Shown in pieces: positions 25,059-35,166 of a stretch of 64,000 bases of DNA. The stretch covers positions 1-64,000 of the forward strand of contig CABZOF010000001.1 of NCBI GenBank assembly GCA_902527215.1, written 5' to 3'. The notes beneath the pieces were generated by a model that saw nothing but the letters and a program-made list of their open reading frames with translations, had not been told where the DNA came from and did not search any database. The translations under genes were made by a program, and so were the position numbers. Source of the DNA: an uncultured Pelagibacteraceae bacterium. GTDB lineage: Bacteria > Pseudomonadota > Alphaproteobacteria > Pelagibacterales > Pelagibacteraceae. The stretch's first letter is position 1, and the number at the start of each line of letters is the position of its first letter.

Positions 25059-25679
25059 TTATATAGGTTGTATTAAAGAAATATTGTTATTTGTTGGCTT
25101 ATTTACATCCTTAGAAATTTCATAAAAAGAAAGTTTTGATTTTTGTGATTCTTTTAAATAATTTGAACCTGAAATTTCAATATTCAAATATTTATTAACA
25201 TCACTTTCATTTAAGATAACTGGCTGTCTGTGATGAATTTCTGTTACATTTGAACTTGCTTCTTCAGTAATCATACAAAATTGATCTTCTTCAAAAATAG
25301 CAGCAATATAAATAAGTTTTTTATCTTCTCTTAAAAAGTAATAAGGCGTCTTCTCTTTTTCTATTCTCTTCCATTCATAAAATCCATCGGCCACAGCAAC
25401 ACATCGTTGAAGCTTTATTAACTTTTTAAAAGAGACTTTTTCATCAATCGTTTCTAATCTTGCATTTATTAGTGGTTTAAAGTCTTTTTTTTTAGCCCAA
25501 CTAGGTACAATTCCCCACTTTAAATTTTCAAGAGTATTTCCATTGTTATACTTCTTAATAACTGGAAGTTTTTGGTAAGGATGTGCATTATAATTTTCTG
25601 AGTCTTCTACTTTAATTGCAGTTTTAACGATTTTACTTGTTTTTGAAACAGCATTGGTGATGACGTATCTTCCACACAT
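25059..25679 (-). CDS. SOS-response-associated peptidase family protein (YedK/HMCES-like)
   Basis: 206 aa SRAP domain. The protein begins MCGRYVIT, placing the catalytic/crosslinking Cys at position 2 after Met removal. Other family residues are visible: INARLETI (Asn and Glu), RCVAVADGFYEWKR and HHRQPVIL (His). These proteins form a thiazolidine bond with abasic sites in single-stranded DNA and protect them during replication. Convergent with purK; no sign that it belongs to a larger operon. Confidence 0.9.
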   Translation of the reverse strand: MCGRYVITNAVSKTSKIVKTAIKVEDSENYNAHPYQKLPVIKKYNNGNTLENLKWGIVPSWAKKKDFKPLINARLETIDEKVSFKKLIKLQRCVAVADGFYEWKRIEKEKTPYYFLREDKKLIYIAAIFEEDQFCMITEEASSNVTEIHHRQPVILNESDVNKYLNIEISGSNYLKESQKSKLSFYEISKDVNKPTNNNISLIQPI

Positions 25680-25715
25680 ATTTTTTCGTATTGGTTTAAT
25701 TTTTTTTTAGATTAT

Positions 25716-26186
25716 ATGTTCATGCTAATGATTAAATCAATAGAAAATAACTTTGACCACCCAAAGGTAAATCATCTTTTAATAAAACACTTTATTGAAT
25801 TAAGATCTGTTTCTTCTAAAGGTAGCACTCATGTTTTAGATATCCCTGGGCTTAAAGATCCGAGTATAAAATTTTGGAGCTTGTGGAATAATAATCATTT
25901 AATTGGTTGTGGGGCCTTAAAGTTTATTGGACAAAATCATGGAGAATTTAAATCTATTAGAGTATCTGATGATTTTAGAAATAGAGGTATCGGTAATAAA
26001 ATAATCTCGCATTTAATAATTCAGGCGAAAAAATTAGGTATAAAAAAGATTAGTATTGAAACAGGATCTGGAAAATTCTTTTTACCTGCCAGAAAACTTT
26101 TTGAACATTTTAAATTTAGTAAGTGTAAACCATTTGCTCACTATAAAGAGGACCCTAATTCTTGTTATTACACTTTAGATTTATAA
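25716..26186 (+). CDS. GNAT-family N-acetyltransferase
   Basis: 156 aa; the start could also be one of the in-frame ATGs at 25722 or 25728 (MIKSIENNF), since the first codons are hydrophobic and lie close to the divergent gene. The acetyl-CoA loop is IRVSDDFRNRGIGNKIISHL (RxxGxG/A type), followed by KKISIETGSGKFFLPARKLFEHFKF split over beta5 and alpha4, typical of PanZ/ElaA-type acetyltransferases. LDIPGLKDPSIKFWSLWNNN at the N-terminus suits a small-molecule or amino-group acceptor; substrate unknown. Confidence 0.8.
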   Translation: MFMLMIKSIENNFDHPKVNHLLIKHFIELRSVSSKGSTHVLDIPGLKDPSIKFWSLWNNNHLIGCGALKFIGQNHGEFKSIRVSDDFRNRGIGNKIISHLIIQAKKLGIKKISIETGSGKFFLPARKLFEHFKFSKCKPFAHYKEDPNSCYYTLDL

Positions 26187-26190
26187 TTTT

Positions 26191-26631
26191 ATGGGAGAAG
26201 AAAATAAAAAACCCTACATACTTTATGTTGCTGAGGCAATCTATTTAGAAATATTTCAAATTAAAAAACAAAATCTTGATATTTCCAATTTAGATGCAAT
26301 TGAAAGATTTATTGGTTCAAAATTGTATGAAAAAGTAAGTAGTGGTAAATTTCATGATGAATGGTTTGAGAAACTAAAAGAAAACGATTTTGTTGATGAG
26401 ACCTCAGGAGAAAAAATTTCTAAAGAGGTTTTAAGGCTTTTGAATTTACAAAAAGAAGCAATGATTAAACAATTGATTAAATTTCCTGATTTGTACTATG
26501 CAAAAAGTCATTTTCCCTTAGAAATATCACAAAGAGCCACAAATCATTTGTGGAGAGTGTGCGAAAGTTATGAATTGTGGTGCAAAGAAACAAAAAATAA
26601 TAGTTTAATTAAATTAAACCTTTTAGATTAA
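26191..26631 (+). CDS. Hypothetical soluble protein (146 aa)
   Basis: I do not recognise a family. The protein is mostly helical by composition (KPYILYVAEAIYLEIFQIKK, then VLRLLNLQKEAMIKQLIKF), with no signal peptide, no membrane helix and no obvious catalytic motif; a late cysteine/tryptophan cluster reads RVCESYELWC. It starts 4 bases after the GNAT gene and ends 6 bases before the transporter gene, so the three are likely co-transcribed. Confidence 0.6.
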   Translation: MGEENKKPYILYVAEAIYLEIFQIKKQNLDISNLDAIERFIGSKLYEKVSSGKFHDEWFEKLKENDFVDETSGEKISKEVLRLLNLQKEAMIKQLIKFPDLYYAKSHFPLEISQRATNHLWRVCESYELWCKETKNNSLIKLNLLD

Positions 26632-26637
26632 GAATAA

Positions 26638-28251
26638 ATGGACAAAATCATTCAATTTATAGACTCAACACTTTTTGATTTAGGTAGACAATTTAAATTG
26701 TCTTATTTACCTCCTTTAATGATTTATGTTGCAGCAGGTATATCTGGACTTACAGGAATAGTAGGTACTTTCTTTGTAAAAGATTACTTAAATTTATCTG
26801 CAGCATTTCTTGCAGGATTAGGTTTCTGGGCAGGAATACCTTGGGCTTTAAAAATGCCACTAGGGCATTTGGTAGATTTAATATGGAATAAGAAGAATTA
26901 CATGGTTTACGTCGGTGCCTCATTAATTGGTGTAAGTTTATTAATAATGTACGGACTAATAATTCATACAGAACAAATGTCATCTTATTTAAAAGTTGAA
27001 ACTTGGTTTGTAATAAGTGTTCTTTTAGCTCCTATTGGATATGTAGTTCAAGATGTTGTTGCTGACGCAATGACAGTCGAAGCTGTACCTTTAATAAATG
27101 AGAACGGAGAAAAATTTACAGCAGATCAAGTAAAAATTATGCATACGACGATGCAAACACTTGGAAGATTTGCAATTATAGGTGGGACAGTATTGGTTGC
27201 TCTTGCCAATGTGATATTATTTAAGGGGGTAGATGATCTTGAACAGACTGAAAAAATACAATTATACGGCTCGATATATCTTTATGCATTAATAATACCA
27301 ATGGTTTCAATTTTAGGTGTTATTTTTGCTGCTTATTTAAAAAATAAAAAGAAAAACATTTTAATTAGACAAGGTCTATCAGGTGAGGAAGATAATTTTA
27401 ATCATGAGCAAACAAAAGTTAATTGGTGGATACTTGGTGGTAGTTTAATTTTTGTAATTTTCACATTGAGTGTCGGTTCGTTGGGATTACCTTTTGCACA
27501 AGAAATTGTTTTTTTAGGTTCTATGTTAATCATTTTATTTCTTATGAACAAACTTATTAAAGAGTTACCTGAAAAGTTAAGATTTACTATAGTTGGAACT
27601 GCTATAATTATTTTTATATTTAGAGCCATGCCTGGACCTGGCCCAGGCTTATCTTGGTTTGAGATTGATGAACTACAATTTAATGAACAATTTTTTTCAA
27701 TACTGTCTTTACTAGCATCTGTCCTAACATTAGTTGGAATAATAATGCTTAGACCATTTATGGCAAAAAATTCTATTGCTAAAATAATCGTAATTTTATC
27801 AATTGCTGGATCAATATTATTTTTGCCAAGTATTGGAATGTATTATGGATTTCATAACTGGACTTCTTCGTTAACAAATGGAATTGTTGATGCAAAATTT
27901 ATAGCAATAATTAATACAGCATTGGAATCTCCATTGGGTCAAATATCTATGATTCCACTTTTGGCTTGGATTGCTAAGAATGCTCCTTCACATTTAAAAG
28001 CAACTTTTTTTGCGGTTTTTGCCTCATTCACTAATTTAGCTTTGTCAGCAAGTGCTTTATTAACAAAATATCTCAATGAAATTTTTACAATTACAAGAGA
28101 AGTAAAAGATAAGGTTACAAACGCAATTTTAACTACAGCAGACTATTCTGAGCTAGGATTGTTATTAATAACAGTTACAATTATTACCTTAATTATACCA
28201 GTACTATTTGTTTTATTTATTCAGAAATCTAGATTTAAAACTGAGGAATAA
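26638..28251 (+). CDS. BT1/folate-biopterin-like major facilitator transporter
   Basis: 537 aa with about 12 hydrophobic segments. Near residues 130-150 it has APIGYVVQDVVADAMTVEAV, close to the DVVADAL/VE motif of the BT1 (folate-biopterin transporter) family, and GLGFWAGIPWALKMPLGHLV resembles the BT1 IPWxxKPLxG region. A central loop with EEDNFNHEQTKVN separates two halves. The possible substrate, a folate or pterin, would suit a genome region rich in folate enzymes, but BT1 substrate assignments outside protists and cyanobacteria are uncertain. It converges with the soxG-like gene. Confidence 0.6.
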   Translation: MDKIIQFIDSTLFDLGRQFKLSYLPPLMIYVAAGISGLTGIVGTFFVKDYLNLSAAFLAGLGFWAGIPWALKMPLGHLVDLIWNKKNYMVYVGASLIGVSLLIMYGLIIHTEQMSSYLKVETWFVISVLLAPIGYVVQDVVADAMTVEAVPLINENGEKFTADQVKIMHTTMQTLGRFAIIGGTVLVALANVILFKGVDDLEQTEKIQLYGSIYLYALIIPMVSILGVIFAAYLKNKKKNILIRQGLSGEEDNFNHEQTKVNWWILGGSLIFVIFTLSVGSLGLPFAQEIVFLGSMLIILFLMNKLIKELPEKLRFTIVGTAIIIFIFRAMPGPGPGLSWFEIDELQFNEQFFSILSLLASVLTLVGIIMLRPFMAKNSIAKIIVILSIAGSILFLPSIGMYYGFHNWTSSLTNGIVDAKFIAIINTALESPLGQISMIPLLAWIAKNAPSHLKATFFAVFASFTNLALSASALLTKYLNEIFTITREVKDKVTNAILTTADYSELGLLLITVTIITLIIPVLFVLFIQKSRFKTEE

Positions 28252-28254
28252 TCA

Positions 28255-28842
28255 CTAATTACACTTATAGCCAAATTCTAAAGAAGCATCAGTGATAGAA
28301 TGGTATAGAGATTCCCCAAAACTTCTTAGAGAAAAAATTCTTGCTTTTTCTGGTTCATTTTCAACCATATCAACTATAAAAGAAATTCCATTATAAGCTG
28401 AGTTAATACTCATATTTTTTGTTAAAATGTTAAAATTAAAAGGACATCCTTTTTTTAAAACTTCTTTTACGAATGGTCCTTCTAATTCTATTGTTGCTTT
28501 AGAATGAGAAAGGTCTGTAACAGCAAAATCATTTTCATTAAAAGTGCTGTAAATTTCTTTTAACAATTCTTTTTTGTGAGAAACTAAAAGCCAATTATTT
28601 GGTGAATTCCACAAAACTCTTATATTTTCATTTGAAACTACTTTTTGTGCCTGATTTACAAATTTTAAATTGTTAAAATTTATATCATCAATTTTAATTG
28701 AAGAATTTTTATACTGAACTATTTGAACGATTAATAAATTTTTTAATTCTTTAATTTTTAATAATTCATTTTCTGATTTATTTTCAAAGTTTCCAAATGA
28801 CCCCTCGATATGGACATTTTGTAATGCAGAAATCACCGTCAT
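28255..28842 (-). CDS. soxG: Sarcosine oxidase gamma subunit-like
   Basis: 195 aa, typical for SoxG. The fold is a GcvT-like fragment; VTDLSHSKATIELEGPFVKEVL (about residues 93-114) followed by KGCPFNFNI and FSLRSFGESLYHSITDASLEFG are the recognisable parts (SRxRxxIxLxGPxAxxVLxKGC type). It is a structural subunit of the heterotetrameric oxidase. It overlaps the alpha-subunit gene by 4 bases and is last in the B-D-A-G order. The N-methylglutamate dehydrogenase MgdD subunit is homologous, so the complex's substrate is not settled by this gene. Confidence 0.8.
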   Translation of the reverse strand: MTVISALQNVHIEGSFGNFENKSENELLKIKELKNLLIVQIVQYKNSSIKIDDINFNNLKFVNQAQKVVSNENIRVLWNSPNNWLLVSHKKELLKEIYSTFNENDFAVTDLSHSKATIELEGPFVKEVLKKGCPFNFNILTKNMSINSAYNGISFIVDMVENEPEKARIFSLRSFGESLYHSITDASLEFGYKCN

Positions 28843-31835
28843 GCTCTTACTCTCTTTCCTTCAGGATCAACATAATGAGATGAAACAATTTCCACAGGAA
28901 TAGTTTTATTTTTTAAAGGTGACATAGCAAATAGCTTTTGTCCTATCATATTTTTACCGTCTTTAATTATCGCAAGTGAGAATGGATTATCATACTCAAC
29001 ACTCCAACATGATGCTGAGACATGACCTAATTTAGGGTTTGGAAGTTTTGCTTTAGGGTCTTTAACAATATATGAACCCTCAGGAATACTTGTTGTTTTG
29101 TCTAATGGAACAACACCTACTATTTTTTCTCTATCTGGTTTTGTAAAAGCTGATCTGCTTAAAGATCTTTTACCAATAAAGTCTTTTTTCTTACTTACCA
29201 AACCTTCAAGAGATGCATCATGAGGAATTGTTCTCCCATCAAGCTCAGAGCCAGCAACGTGACCCATTTCTATCCTTAAAGTAGATAGGGCCTCAGTTCC
29301 ATATGCTTGTATTTGAAATTCTTTACCAACTTCGATAATTTTTTCCCACATGAAATTACCATAGTCTGACTCCACATTAACTTCATAAGCAAGCTCTCCT
29401 GAAAATGAAATTCTATAAATCTTTGCAGGAATACCAAATAAATCAGCCTCTTTGTAACCCATAAATGGTAGAGCTTCATTAGATACATCAGTATTTGGAA
29501 ATAATTTCATTAGTAATGCTCTTGAATTTGGGCCTGCTATTGCAGCACCAGCCCACTGCTCTGTTGTTGAAACTACATTCACATTTAATTCTGGCCAAAC
29601 TAGCTGCAAATAATATTCTAAATGAGATAGTACATTGGCTGCCTGCGCTGTTGTAGTTGTCATGTGGTAATGATTTTCAGAAATTCTTGTTGTTGTTCCA
29701 TCATCCATTACAATTCCATCTTCTCTTAGCATCACTCCATATCTTGCTTTACCAACTGGTAGCTTAAGCCATGCATTAGTATAAACTCTATTTAAAAATT
29801 CTGCAGCATCGGGACCTTTAACATCTATTTTTCCTAAAGTAGTTACATCACATACACCTACATTTTTTCTTACATTTTTTGCTTCTCTTTTTGAAGCTTC
29901 AAATAATGTTTCATTTCCTTGCTTGTAGTATCTTGGTCTCAACCAAACTCCAGCATCAACAAATACTGCATTATTTTTTTCGTGCCACTCGTGCATTGGT
30001 GATTTTCTTGTCGGTTTAGAATGTTTGCCAACTTCTCTTCCCACAATTGCTCCAATTGAAACAGGTGTATAAGGTGGCCTAAATGTAGTGTGGCCAACTT
30101 GTGGTACAACTTTATTTTCAATGTCAGACACTAATTGTAAACCATTAAGATTACTTGTCTTTCCTTGATCTGTTGCCATTCCAAGGGTGGTATATCTTTT
30201 TACATGTTCGATTGATCTAAAACCCTCTCTTAATGCCAACTCTATATCTGATACAGCCACATCGTTTTGAAAATCTAAAAATCTTTTATATGATTTACCT
30301 TTTGGTAATGGAACACACCAAAACTTGTCATGCTCTGTAGATTTTTTTTCAACTACTGTTGGAATAGAAAGTTTATTATTATTTTCTGTTATTTTGTTTG
30401 AGACTTCGTATCCTTTATTAAATGCTTCATTAATAGTTTCCTCTAAAGTAAATTTACCGTTTGCTGAACCAATAGTGTTTTCTTTCTGTTTAGATTTTTT
30501 TGGAATGAATGCATCTATTTTCTCATTAAATTCAGATTTATTTCCAGATTGTGATGCTAAGTGAATTGATGGCGTCCAAAACCCTGAAACACAAATACAA
30601 TCACATTCAATATTTTCTATATTTGATAAATCTTTTTTATTATCAGATATTTTTGCAATATCAGCTGATTTGACTTTTTTGTATCCTTTAGCAGCAACTA
30701 CCACATAAGAATATTTAATTTCAATTCCTAAATTTTTTGCTTCAGTAATGATGTCAGAAGATGGTTCTTTTCTAGTATCTAAAATTAATGGATTAACACC
30801 ATTTTTTTTGAACTCTATAGCGGTTTCATATCCACTGTCATTATTAGTAAATATCAAAGGTTTTTTCCCAACTAAAACTCCATAGACTTTCATGTATTCT
30901 TTAGCTGCTGAAGATAACATTACACCTGGAGTATCATTGTTACCAAATACTAGTGGTCTTTCAATTGAACCTGATGAAATAAGAACTTCTTTTGCTCTTA
31001 TGTACCACAAACGTTGTTTAGGTAAATATTTTTGGGTTTTAGGCAAGTGATCGCTTATTCGTTCCGACATTACCAACATATTATGATCATAATAACCAAA
31101 TACTTGTGATCTATTTTTTACAATGACATTTGACATTGACTTTAACTCTGTAATTATTTTCTCTGACCATTCAGCACCAGTTTGATTACCAATATTTACA
31201 TCACTAGTTAACAAGCTACCTCCATATCTTGGTTTGTCTTCAGCTAAAATTACACGCGCACCATTATTTGCTGCTGCATATGCACTGGCTAAACCTGAAG
31301 GTCCTGATCCTGTGATTAATAAATCACAATATTCATATTTATGCTCGTATCTTTCTTTATCATGTTTGATAGATGCCTCTCCAAAGCCTGCTGCCATTCT
31401 AATGAAAGGTTCATAAATTTTGTACCAGAAACTTGGTGGCCACATAAAAGTTTTATAATAAAACCCAGCTGGAAAAAACATTTTTAAGAAATTATTAATT
31501 GCTCCAATATCAAAGTTTACACTAGGCCAACAGTTTACGCTTTTTACCTCTAAACCTTCAAAAATCTCCTGTTCAGTAGCTCTAATATTAGGATCTCTCT
31601 CATTATTTCTTTCTAATTGTAAAATTGCATAAGGTTCATCAACACCAACTCCAAAGAAACCTCTAGGTCTATGGTATTTAAAACTTCTCCCAACAAGATG
31701 CACTCCATTTGCTATTAAAGCAGAAGCAATAGTATCTCCTTCATAACCAAAATATTTTTTACCGTTAAATGTAAAAGAAATTTTTTTATTTCTATTTACC
31801 ATTCCAATGTTATCTAATCTAAAATCTTGTGACAT
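28839..31835 (-). CDS. soxA: Heterotetrameric sarcosine oxidase alpha subunit (or MgdC)
   Basis: 998 aa. Domain order: ferredoxin-like N-terminal domain without cluster cysteines (ISFTFNGKKYFGYEGDTIAS, about 18-37), NAD-binding pyridine nucleotide oxidoreductase domain (LLITGSGPSGLASAYAAANN at about 172-191), a linker, and a C-terminal GcvT folate domain from about residue 610. The complex demethylates sarcosine to glycine, transferring the methylene group to THF and passing electrons to O2 or another acceptor. It overlaps soxD by one base. The same architecture occurs in N-methylglutamate dehydrogenase, which would use the product of the synthase genes at 57.7-60.9 kb. Confidence 0.85.
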   Translation of the reverse strand: MSQDFRLDNIGMVNRNKKISFTFNGKKYFGYEGDTIASALIANGVHLVGRSFKYHRPRGFFGVGVDEPYAILQLERNNERDPNIRATEQEIFEGLEVKSVNCWPSVNFDIGAINNFLKMFFPAGFYYKTFMWPPSFWYKIYEPFIRMAAGFGEASIKHDKERYEHKYEYCDLLITGSGPSGLASAYAAANNGARVILAEDKPRYGGSLLTSDVNIGNQTGAEWSEKIITELKSMSNVIVKNRSQVFGYYDHNMLVMSERISDHLPKTQKYLPKQRLWYIRAKEVLISSGSIERPLVFGNNDTPGVMLSSAAKEYMKVYGVLVGKKPLIFTNNDSGYETAIEFKKNGVNPLILDTRKEPSSDIITEAKNLGIEIKYSYVVVAAKGYKKVKSADIAKISDNKKDLSNIENIECDCICVSGFWTPSIHLASQSGNKSEFNEKIDAFIPKKSKQKENTIGSANGKFTLEETINEAFNKGYEVSNKITENNNKLSIPTVVEKKSTEHDKFWCVPLPKGKSYKRFLDFQNDVAVSDIELALREGFRSIEHVKRYTTLGMATDQGKTSNLNGLQLVSDIENKVVPQVGHTTFRPPYTPVSIGAIVGREVGKHSKPTRKSPMHEWHEKNNAVFVDAGVWLRPRYYKQGNETLFEASKREAKNVRKNVGVCDVTTLGKIDVKGPDAAEFLNRVYTNAWLKLPVGKARYGVMLREDGIVMDDGTTTRISENHYHMTTTTAQAANVLSHLEYYLQLVWPELNVNVVSTTEQWAGAAIAGPNSRALLMKLFPNTDVSNEALPFMGYKEADLFGIPAKIYRISFSGELAYEVNVESDYGNFMWEKIIEVGKEFQIQAYGTEALSTLRIEMGHVAGSELDGRTIPHDASLEGLVSKKKDFIGKRSLSRSAFTKPDREKIVGVVPLDKTTSIPEGSYIVKDPKAKLPNPKLGHVSASCWSVEYDNPFSLAIIKDGKNMIGQKLFAMSPLKNKTIPVEIVSSHYVDPEGKRVRA

Positions 31836-32104
31836 TATTCAGTTAGTTCATCTGCTTTATAGGTTTTAAAAATTTCGTGAGTTGAAGTATCTCTTTCAAC
31901 TTTAATCCATTGTCTGCAGCCAGATATATGGTGCCATAACTCTAGGTGTTTTCCTCTAGGACTTTTTCTTAAATAAACAAAATTATTCCACTCTTGGTCA
32001 CTAATTTCCTTGTTAAGCTCTGGTCGTTTTACTGTTGCATCTCCGCCATAAGCAAACTCATTCTGTGATCTTGATCCACAATGTGGACAGAATATATAGA
32101 GCAT
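31835..32104 (-). CDS. soxD: Sarcosine oxidase delta subunit-like, zinc-binding
   Basis: 89 aa, the family length. The zinc ligands of SoxD are present: Cys6 and Cys9 in IFCPHCGSRSQNEF, His59 and Cys63 in LWHHISGCRQW. YGGDATVKRPEL around residue 19-30 is also a family hallmark. It is a small structural subunit of the oxidase, encoded between the beta and alpha subunits as in characterised operons, starting directly after soxB ends. Confidence 0.92.
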   Translation of the reverse strand: MLYIFCPHCGSRSQNEFAYGGDATVKRPELNKEISDQEWNNFVYLRKSPRGKHLELWHHISGCRQWIKVERDTSTHEIFKTYKADELTE

Positions 32105-33361
32105 TTAAGATATCCAAGTTTTGGTACCAAGACCTTTTTCATCAATTAAATCACCAGTATTAAATCTATTTAAACTGTAACCTGCGTTTAATTCATGAAC
32201 TCTATCTTGTGCAATTGTATGTGCAAAAGTCCAACCTGAAGCAGGAGTAGCTTTAAATCCACCATAACACCAGCCACAATTTAAGTATAAGCCATCAATA
32301 TGTGTTTTATCAATAATTGGTGAACCGTCCATTGACATATCCATAATTCCACCCCAAGTTCTAAGCATTTTCAATTTGCTTAGAAATGGAAACATTGCAA
32401 TACCTTCAGTCAATACGTGTTGGAGTGTAGGTAAGTTTCCTCTTTGTGAGTAACTATTGTATCCGTCCAAGTCTCCACCCATAACCATCTCTCCTTTATC
32501 TGATTGACTACAATAAAAGTGACCTGCACCAAATGTAACTACATGGTCAAGCAAAGGTTTAACAGGTTCTGATACACATGCTTGAAGAAGATGAGTTTCA
32601 ATTGGTAATGTCATATTTAACATTTCTGCTAAAATATTTGTGCTACCTGCAACACACAAACCAACTTTTTTTGCTTTGATATCTCCTCTAGAAGTTCTTA
32701 TACCAACTATTTTACCATTAGTAACATCAAATCCTGTAACTTCACAATTTTGAATTATGTCAACACCCATTGAGTCTGCTTGTCTTGCATATCCCCAAGC
32801 AACAGCATCGTGTCTAGCAGTCCCAGCACTTGGTTGCATCAAACCTCCAAAAATTGGAAATCGCACATTGTCAGAAAAATCCGCCATTGGAATTCTTTTT
32901 TGAACCTCTTCCCTGTTTAATAAAACTGCATCAATTCCATTTAATCGCATTGAATTTCCTCTTCTAGAGTACGCATTCATTTGTGCATCTGAATGGGCAA
33001 GATTAATTATTCCTCTTGGAGAAAACATTACATTGTAATTCAAATCCTGACTCATCTTCCTCCACAAATCCATACCAAATTCACTGAACAAAGCGTTGTC
33101 ATCATGCATATAGTTTGATCTAATTATTGTAGTGTTCCTTCCAACATTACCTCCACCTATCCAGCCTTTTTCAATGATAGCTACATTTGTAATATTGTGC
33201 TCCTTAGCTAAGTAGTATGCAGTTGCTAAACCATGACCCCCTCCACCTATGATAATCACATCATATTCTTTTTTAGGAGTTGGATCTTTCCATGCTACTT
33301 CCCAATTCTGATGATCTGAGAATGCATTTTTAATTAGGCTGAAAACTGAGTATTTTTGCAT
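32105..33361 (-). CDS. soxB: Heterotetrameric sarcosine oxidase beta subunit (or MgdA)
   Basis: 418 aa FAD/FMN subunit. The dinucleotide loop is IIIGGGGHGLATAYYLAKEH (G39-G44), GGGNVGRNTTIIRSNY (69-84) is the SoxB signature, and His184 in GTARHDAVAWG corresponds to the covalent-FMN histidine of the Corynebacterium enzyme. The gene leads the B-D-A-G cluster, divergent from formate-THF ligase. Dimethylglycine dehydrogenases in the same window make sarcosine, favouring sarcosine as substrate, but N-methylglutamate is also possible. Confidence 0.87.
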   Translation of the reverse strand: MQKYSVFSLIKNAFSDHQNWEVAWKDPTPKKEYDVIIIGGGGHGLATAYYLAKEHNITNVAIIEKGWIGGGNVGRNTTIIRSNYMHDDNALFSEFGMDLWRKMSQDLNYNVMFSPRGIINLAHSDAQMNAYSRRGNSMRLNGIDAVLLNREEVQKRIPMADFSDNVRFPIFGGLMQPSAGTARHDAVAWGYARQADSMGVDIIQNCEVTGFDVTNGKIVGIRTSRGDIKAKKVGLCVAGSTNILAEMLNMTLPIETHLLQACVSEPVKPLLDHVVTFGAGHFYCSQSDKGEMVMGGDLDGYNSYSQRGNLPTLQHVLTEGIAMFPFLSKLKMLRTWGGIMDMSMDGSPIIDKTHIDGLYLNCGWCYGGFKATPASGWTFAHTIAQDRVHELNAGYSLNRFNTGDLIDEKGLGTKTWIS

Positions 33362-33489
33362 TTTATAATTTTATCCAATTAAACATAAATTTTTTCTTAT
33401 TTTTTATATATATATTTTTTAGATGTTTAAAATCAAACCAAAAAAGTATAGACATTTTGCACATTAAACAATTATAAATTTTAAACTAA

Positions 33490-35166
33490 ATGCCAAAATC
33501 AGATATTGAAATAGCTAGAGAAGCAAAAATGAAACCTATCCAAGAAATTTTGGATGGAGTGGGAGTACCCGATAAAACTGAGGCATATAGTCCAATAAGC
33601 AGATATATAGCTAAAATCAAACTTGAATACTTAGAAAAATTTAAAGACAAAAAAGATGGAAAATTAATACTAGTAACAGCAATTACACCTACTCCGGCAG
33701 GCGAAGGAAAGACAACAACTTCTGTAGGATTGTCAGATGGATTAAACAAAATAGGTAAAAAATCTATTGTTTGTCTAAGAGAACCAAGTCTTGGTCCTTC
33801 TTTTGGAATGAAAGGTGGGGCTGCTGGTGGTGGTTATGCTCAAGTAGTTCCTATGGAGCAAATAAATCTTCATTTCACGGGAGACTTTCATGCAATTACA
33901 TCTGCACATAATCTTTTATCTGCATTAATAGATAACCACATATATTGGGGAAATAAACTAAATATAGATGTTAGAAGAATAGTTTGGAAAAGAGTTCTCG
34001 ACATGAATGATAGAGCTTTAAGATCTATAAATATTAATCTTGGTGGTGTTGCGAATGGATTTCCAAGAGAAGATGGTTTTGATATTACTGTTGCGTCAGA
34101 AATAATGGCAATCTTTTGTTTATCAAATGATTTGCATGATCTTGAAAATAGAATTGGTAATATTACTGTTGCTTATACTAGAGATAAAAAACCGATATAT
34201 GCAAAAGATTTAAACGCACATGGTCCAATGACTGTATTATTAAAAGATGCTATTAGACCAAATGTTACTCAAACCTTGGAAAACAATCCCGCAATAATTC
34301 ATGGTGGACCATTTGCAAATATAGCTCATGGATGTAATTCTGTTTTAGCAACTAAGACAGCATTGAAACTTTCAGATTATGTAGTAACAGAAGCTGGATT
34401 TGGTGCTGATCTAGGCGCAGAAAAATTTCTAGATATTAAATGTAGAAAATCAGGATTAAAACCAAGTTGTGTTGTGATTGTTGCAACTATAAGAGCTTTA
34501 AAGATGCATGGCGGAGTTAAAAAAGATGAATTAAAAAATGAAAATGTTGATGCAGTTAAAAAAGGATTGGTTAACTTAGAAAGACATATAGAAAATATTC
34601 AAAAATTTGGTTTACCTGTAACAGTAGCTATAAACCACTTTGTTTTAGATACAGATAAAGAAATTGATGAAGTTACCCAATTTTGTGAACAAAAAGATAT
34701 TAAAGCCTCTATATCAAAGCATTGGGAAAAAGGTGGAGAAGGTGCAACTAATTTAGCAAATGATGTAGTTGAACTATGTGAAAAAGATAGTGATTTTAAA
34801 TTTTTATATGATGATAAAACTTCATTATTTAAAAAAATAGAAACAATTGCCAAGGAACTTTATAGAGCAAGCGAAGTAGTTGCAGATACTAAAATAAGAG
34901 ACCAATTAAAAGCTTTTGAAGAAAGAGGTTACCAATCATTACCAATTTGTATTGCAAAAACTCAATATAGTTTTTCCACTGACCCAAATCTAAAGGGAGC
35001 ACCTTCAGGTCATGTATTACCAATAAGAGAAGTAAGACTATCATCAGGAGCAGAATTTATTGTTGTTGTATGCGGTGAAATAATGACAATGCCAGGATTA
35101 CCAAAAGTGCCAGCTGCGGACTCAATTCGTATTAATAAAAAAGGTGAAACAGAGGGTCTATTTTAA
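33490..35166 (+). CDS. fhs: Formate-tetrahydrofolate ligase
   Basis: 558 aa, full length. The ATP-binding P-loop is [15 protein letters not shown] at about 66-80, followed by [20 protein letters not shown] and the [16 protein letters not shown] stretch, all highly conserved in FTHFS. Near the C-terminus [16 protein letters not shown] is also diagnostic. It interconverts formate + THF + ATP with 10-formyl-THF. Being divergent from the sarcosine oxidase genes, it likely runs toward formate and ATP, draining methyl groups oxidised on folate. Its last 9 bases overlap the convergent amidotransferase gene. Confidence 0.95.
   Translation: MPKSDIEIAREAKMKPIQEILDGVGVPDKTEAYSPISRYIAKIKLEYLEKFKDKKDGKLILVTAITPTPAGEGKTTTSVGLSDGLNKIGKKSIVCLREPSLGPSFGMKGGAAGGGYAQVVPMEQINLHFTGDFHAITSAHNLLSALIDNHIYWGNKLNIDVRRIVWKRVLDMNDRALRSININLGGVANGFPREDGFDITVASEIMAIFCLSNDLHDLENRIGNITVAYTRDKKPIYAKDLNAHGPMTVLLKDAIRPNVTQTLENNPAIIHGGPFANIAHGCNSVLATKTALKLSDYVVTEAGFGADLGAEKFLDIKCRKSGLKPSCVVIVATIRALKMHGGVKKDELKNENVDAVKKGLVNLERHIENIQKFGLPVTVAINHFVLDTDKEIDEVTQFCEQKDIKASISKHWEKGGEGATNLANDVVELCEKDSDFKFLYDDKTSLFKKIETIAKELYRASEVVADTKIRDQLKAFEERGYQSLPICIAKTQYSFSTDPNLKGAPSGHVLPIREVRLSSGAEFIVVVCGEIMTMPGLPKVPAADSIRINKKGETEGLF

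Noticed and set aside
33362..33489. Riboswitch (ZTP type) ahead of fhs, or operator in the TATATATATA stretch
   Set aside because: The region is AT-only in long parts with no GC-rich paired elements or conserved ZTP motif; TATATATATA alone is expected by composition.
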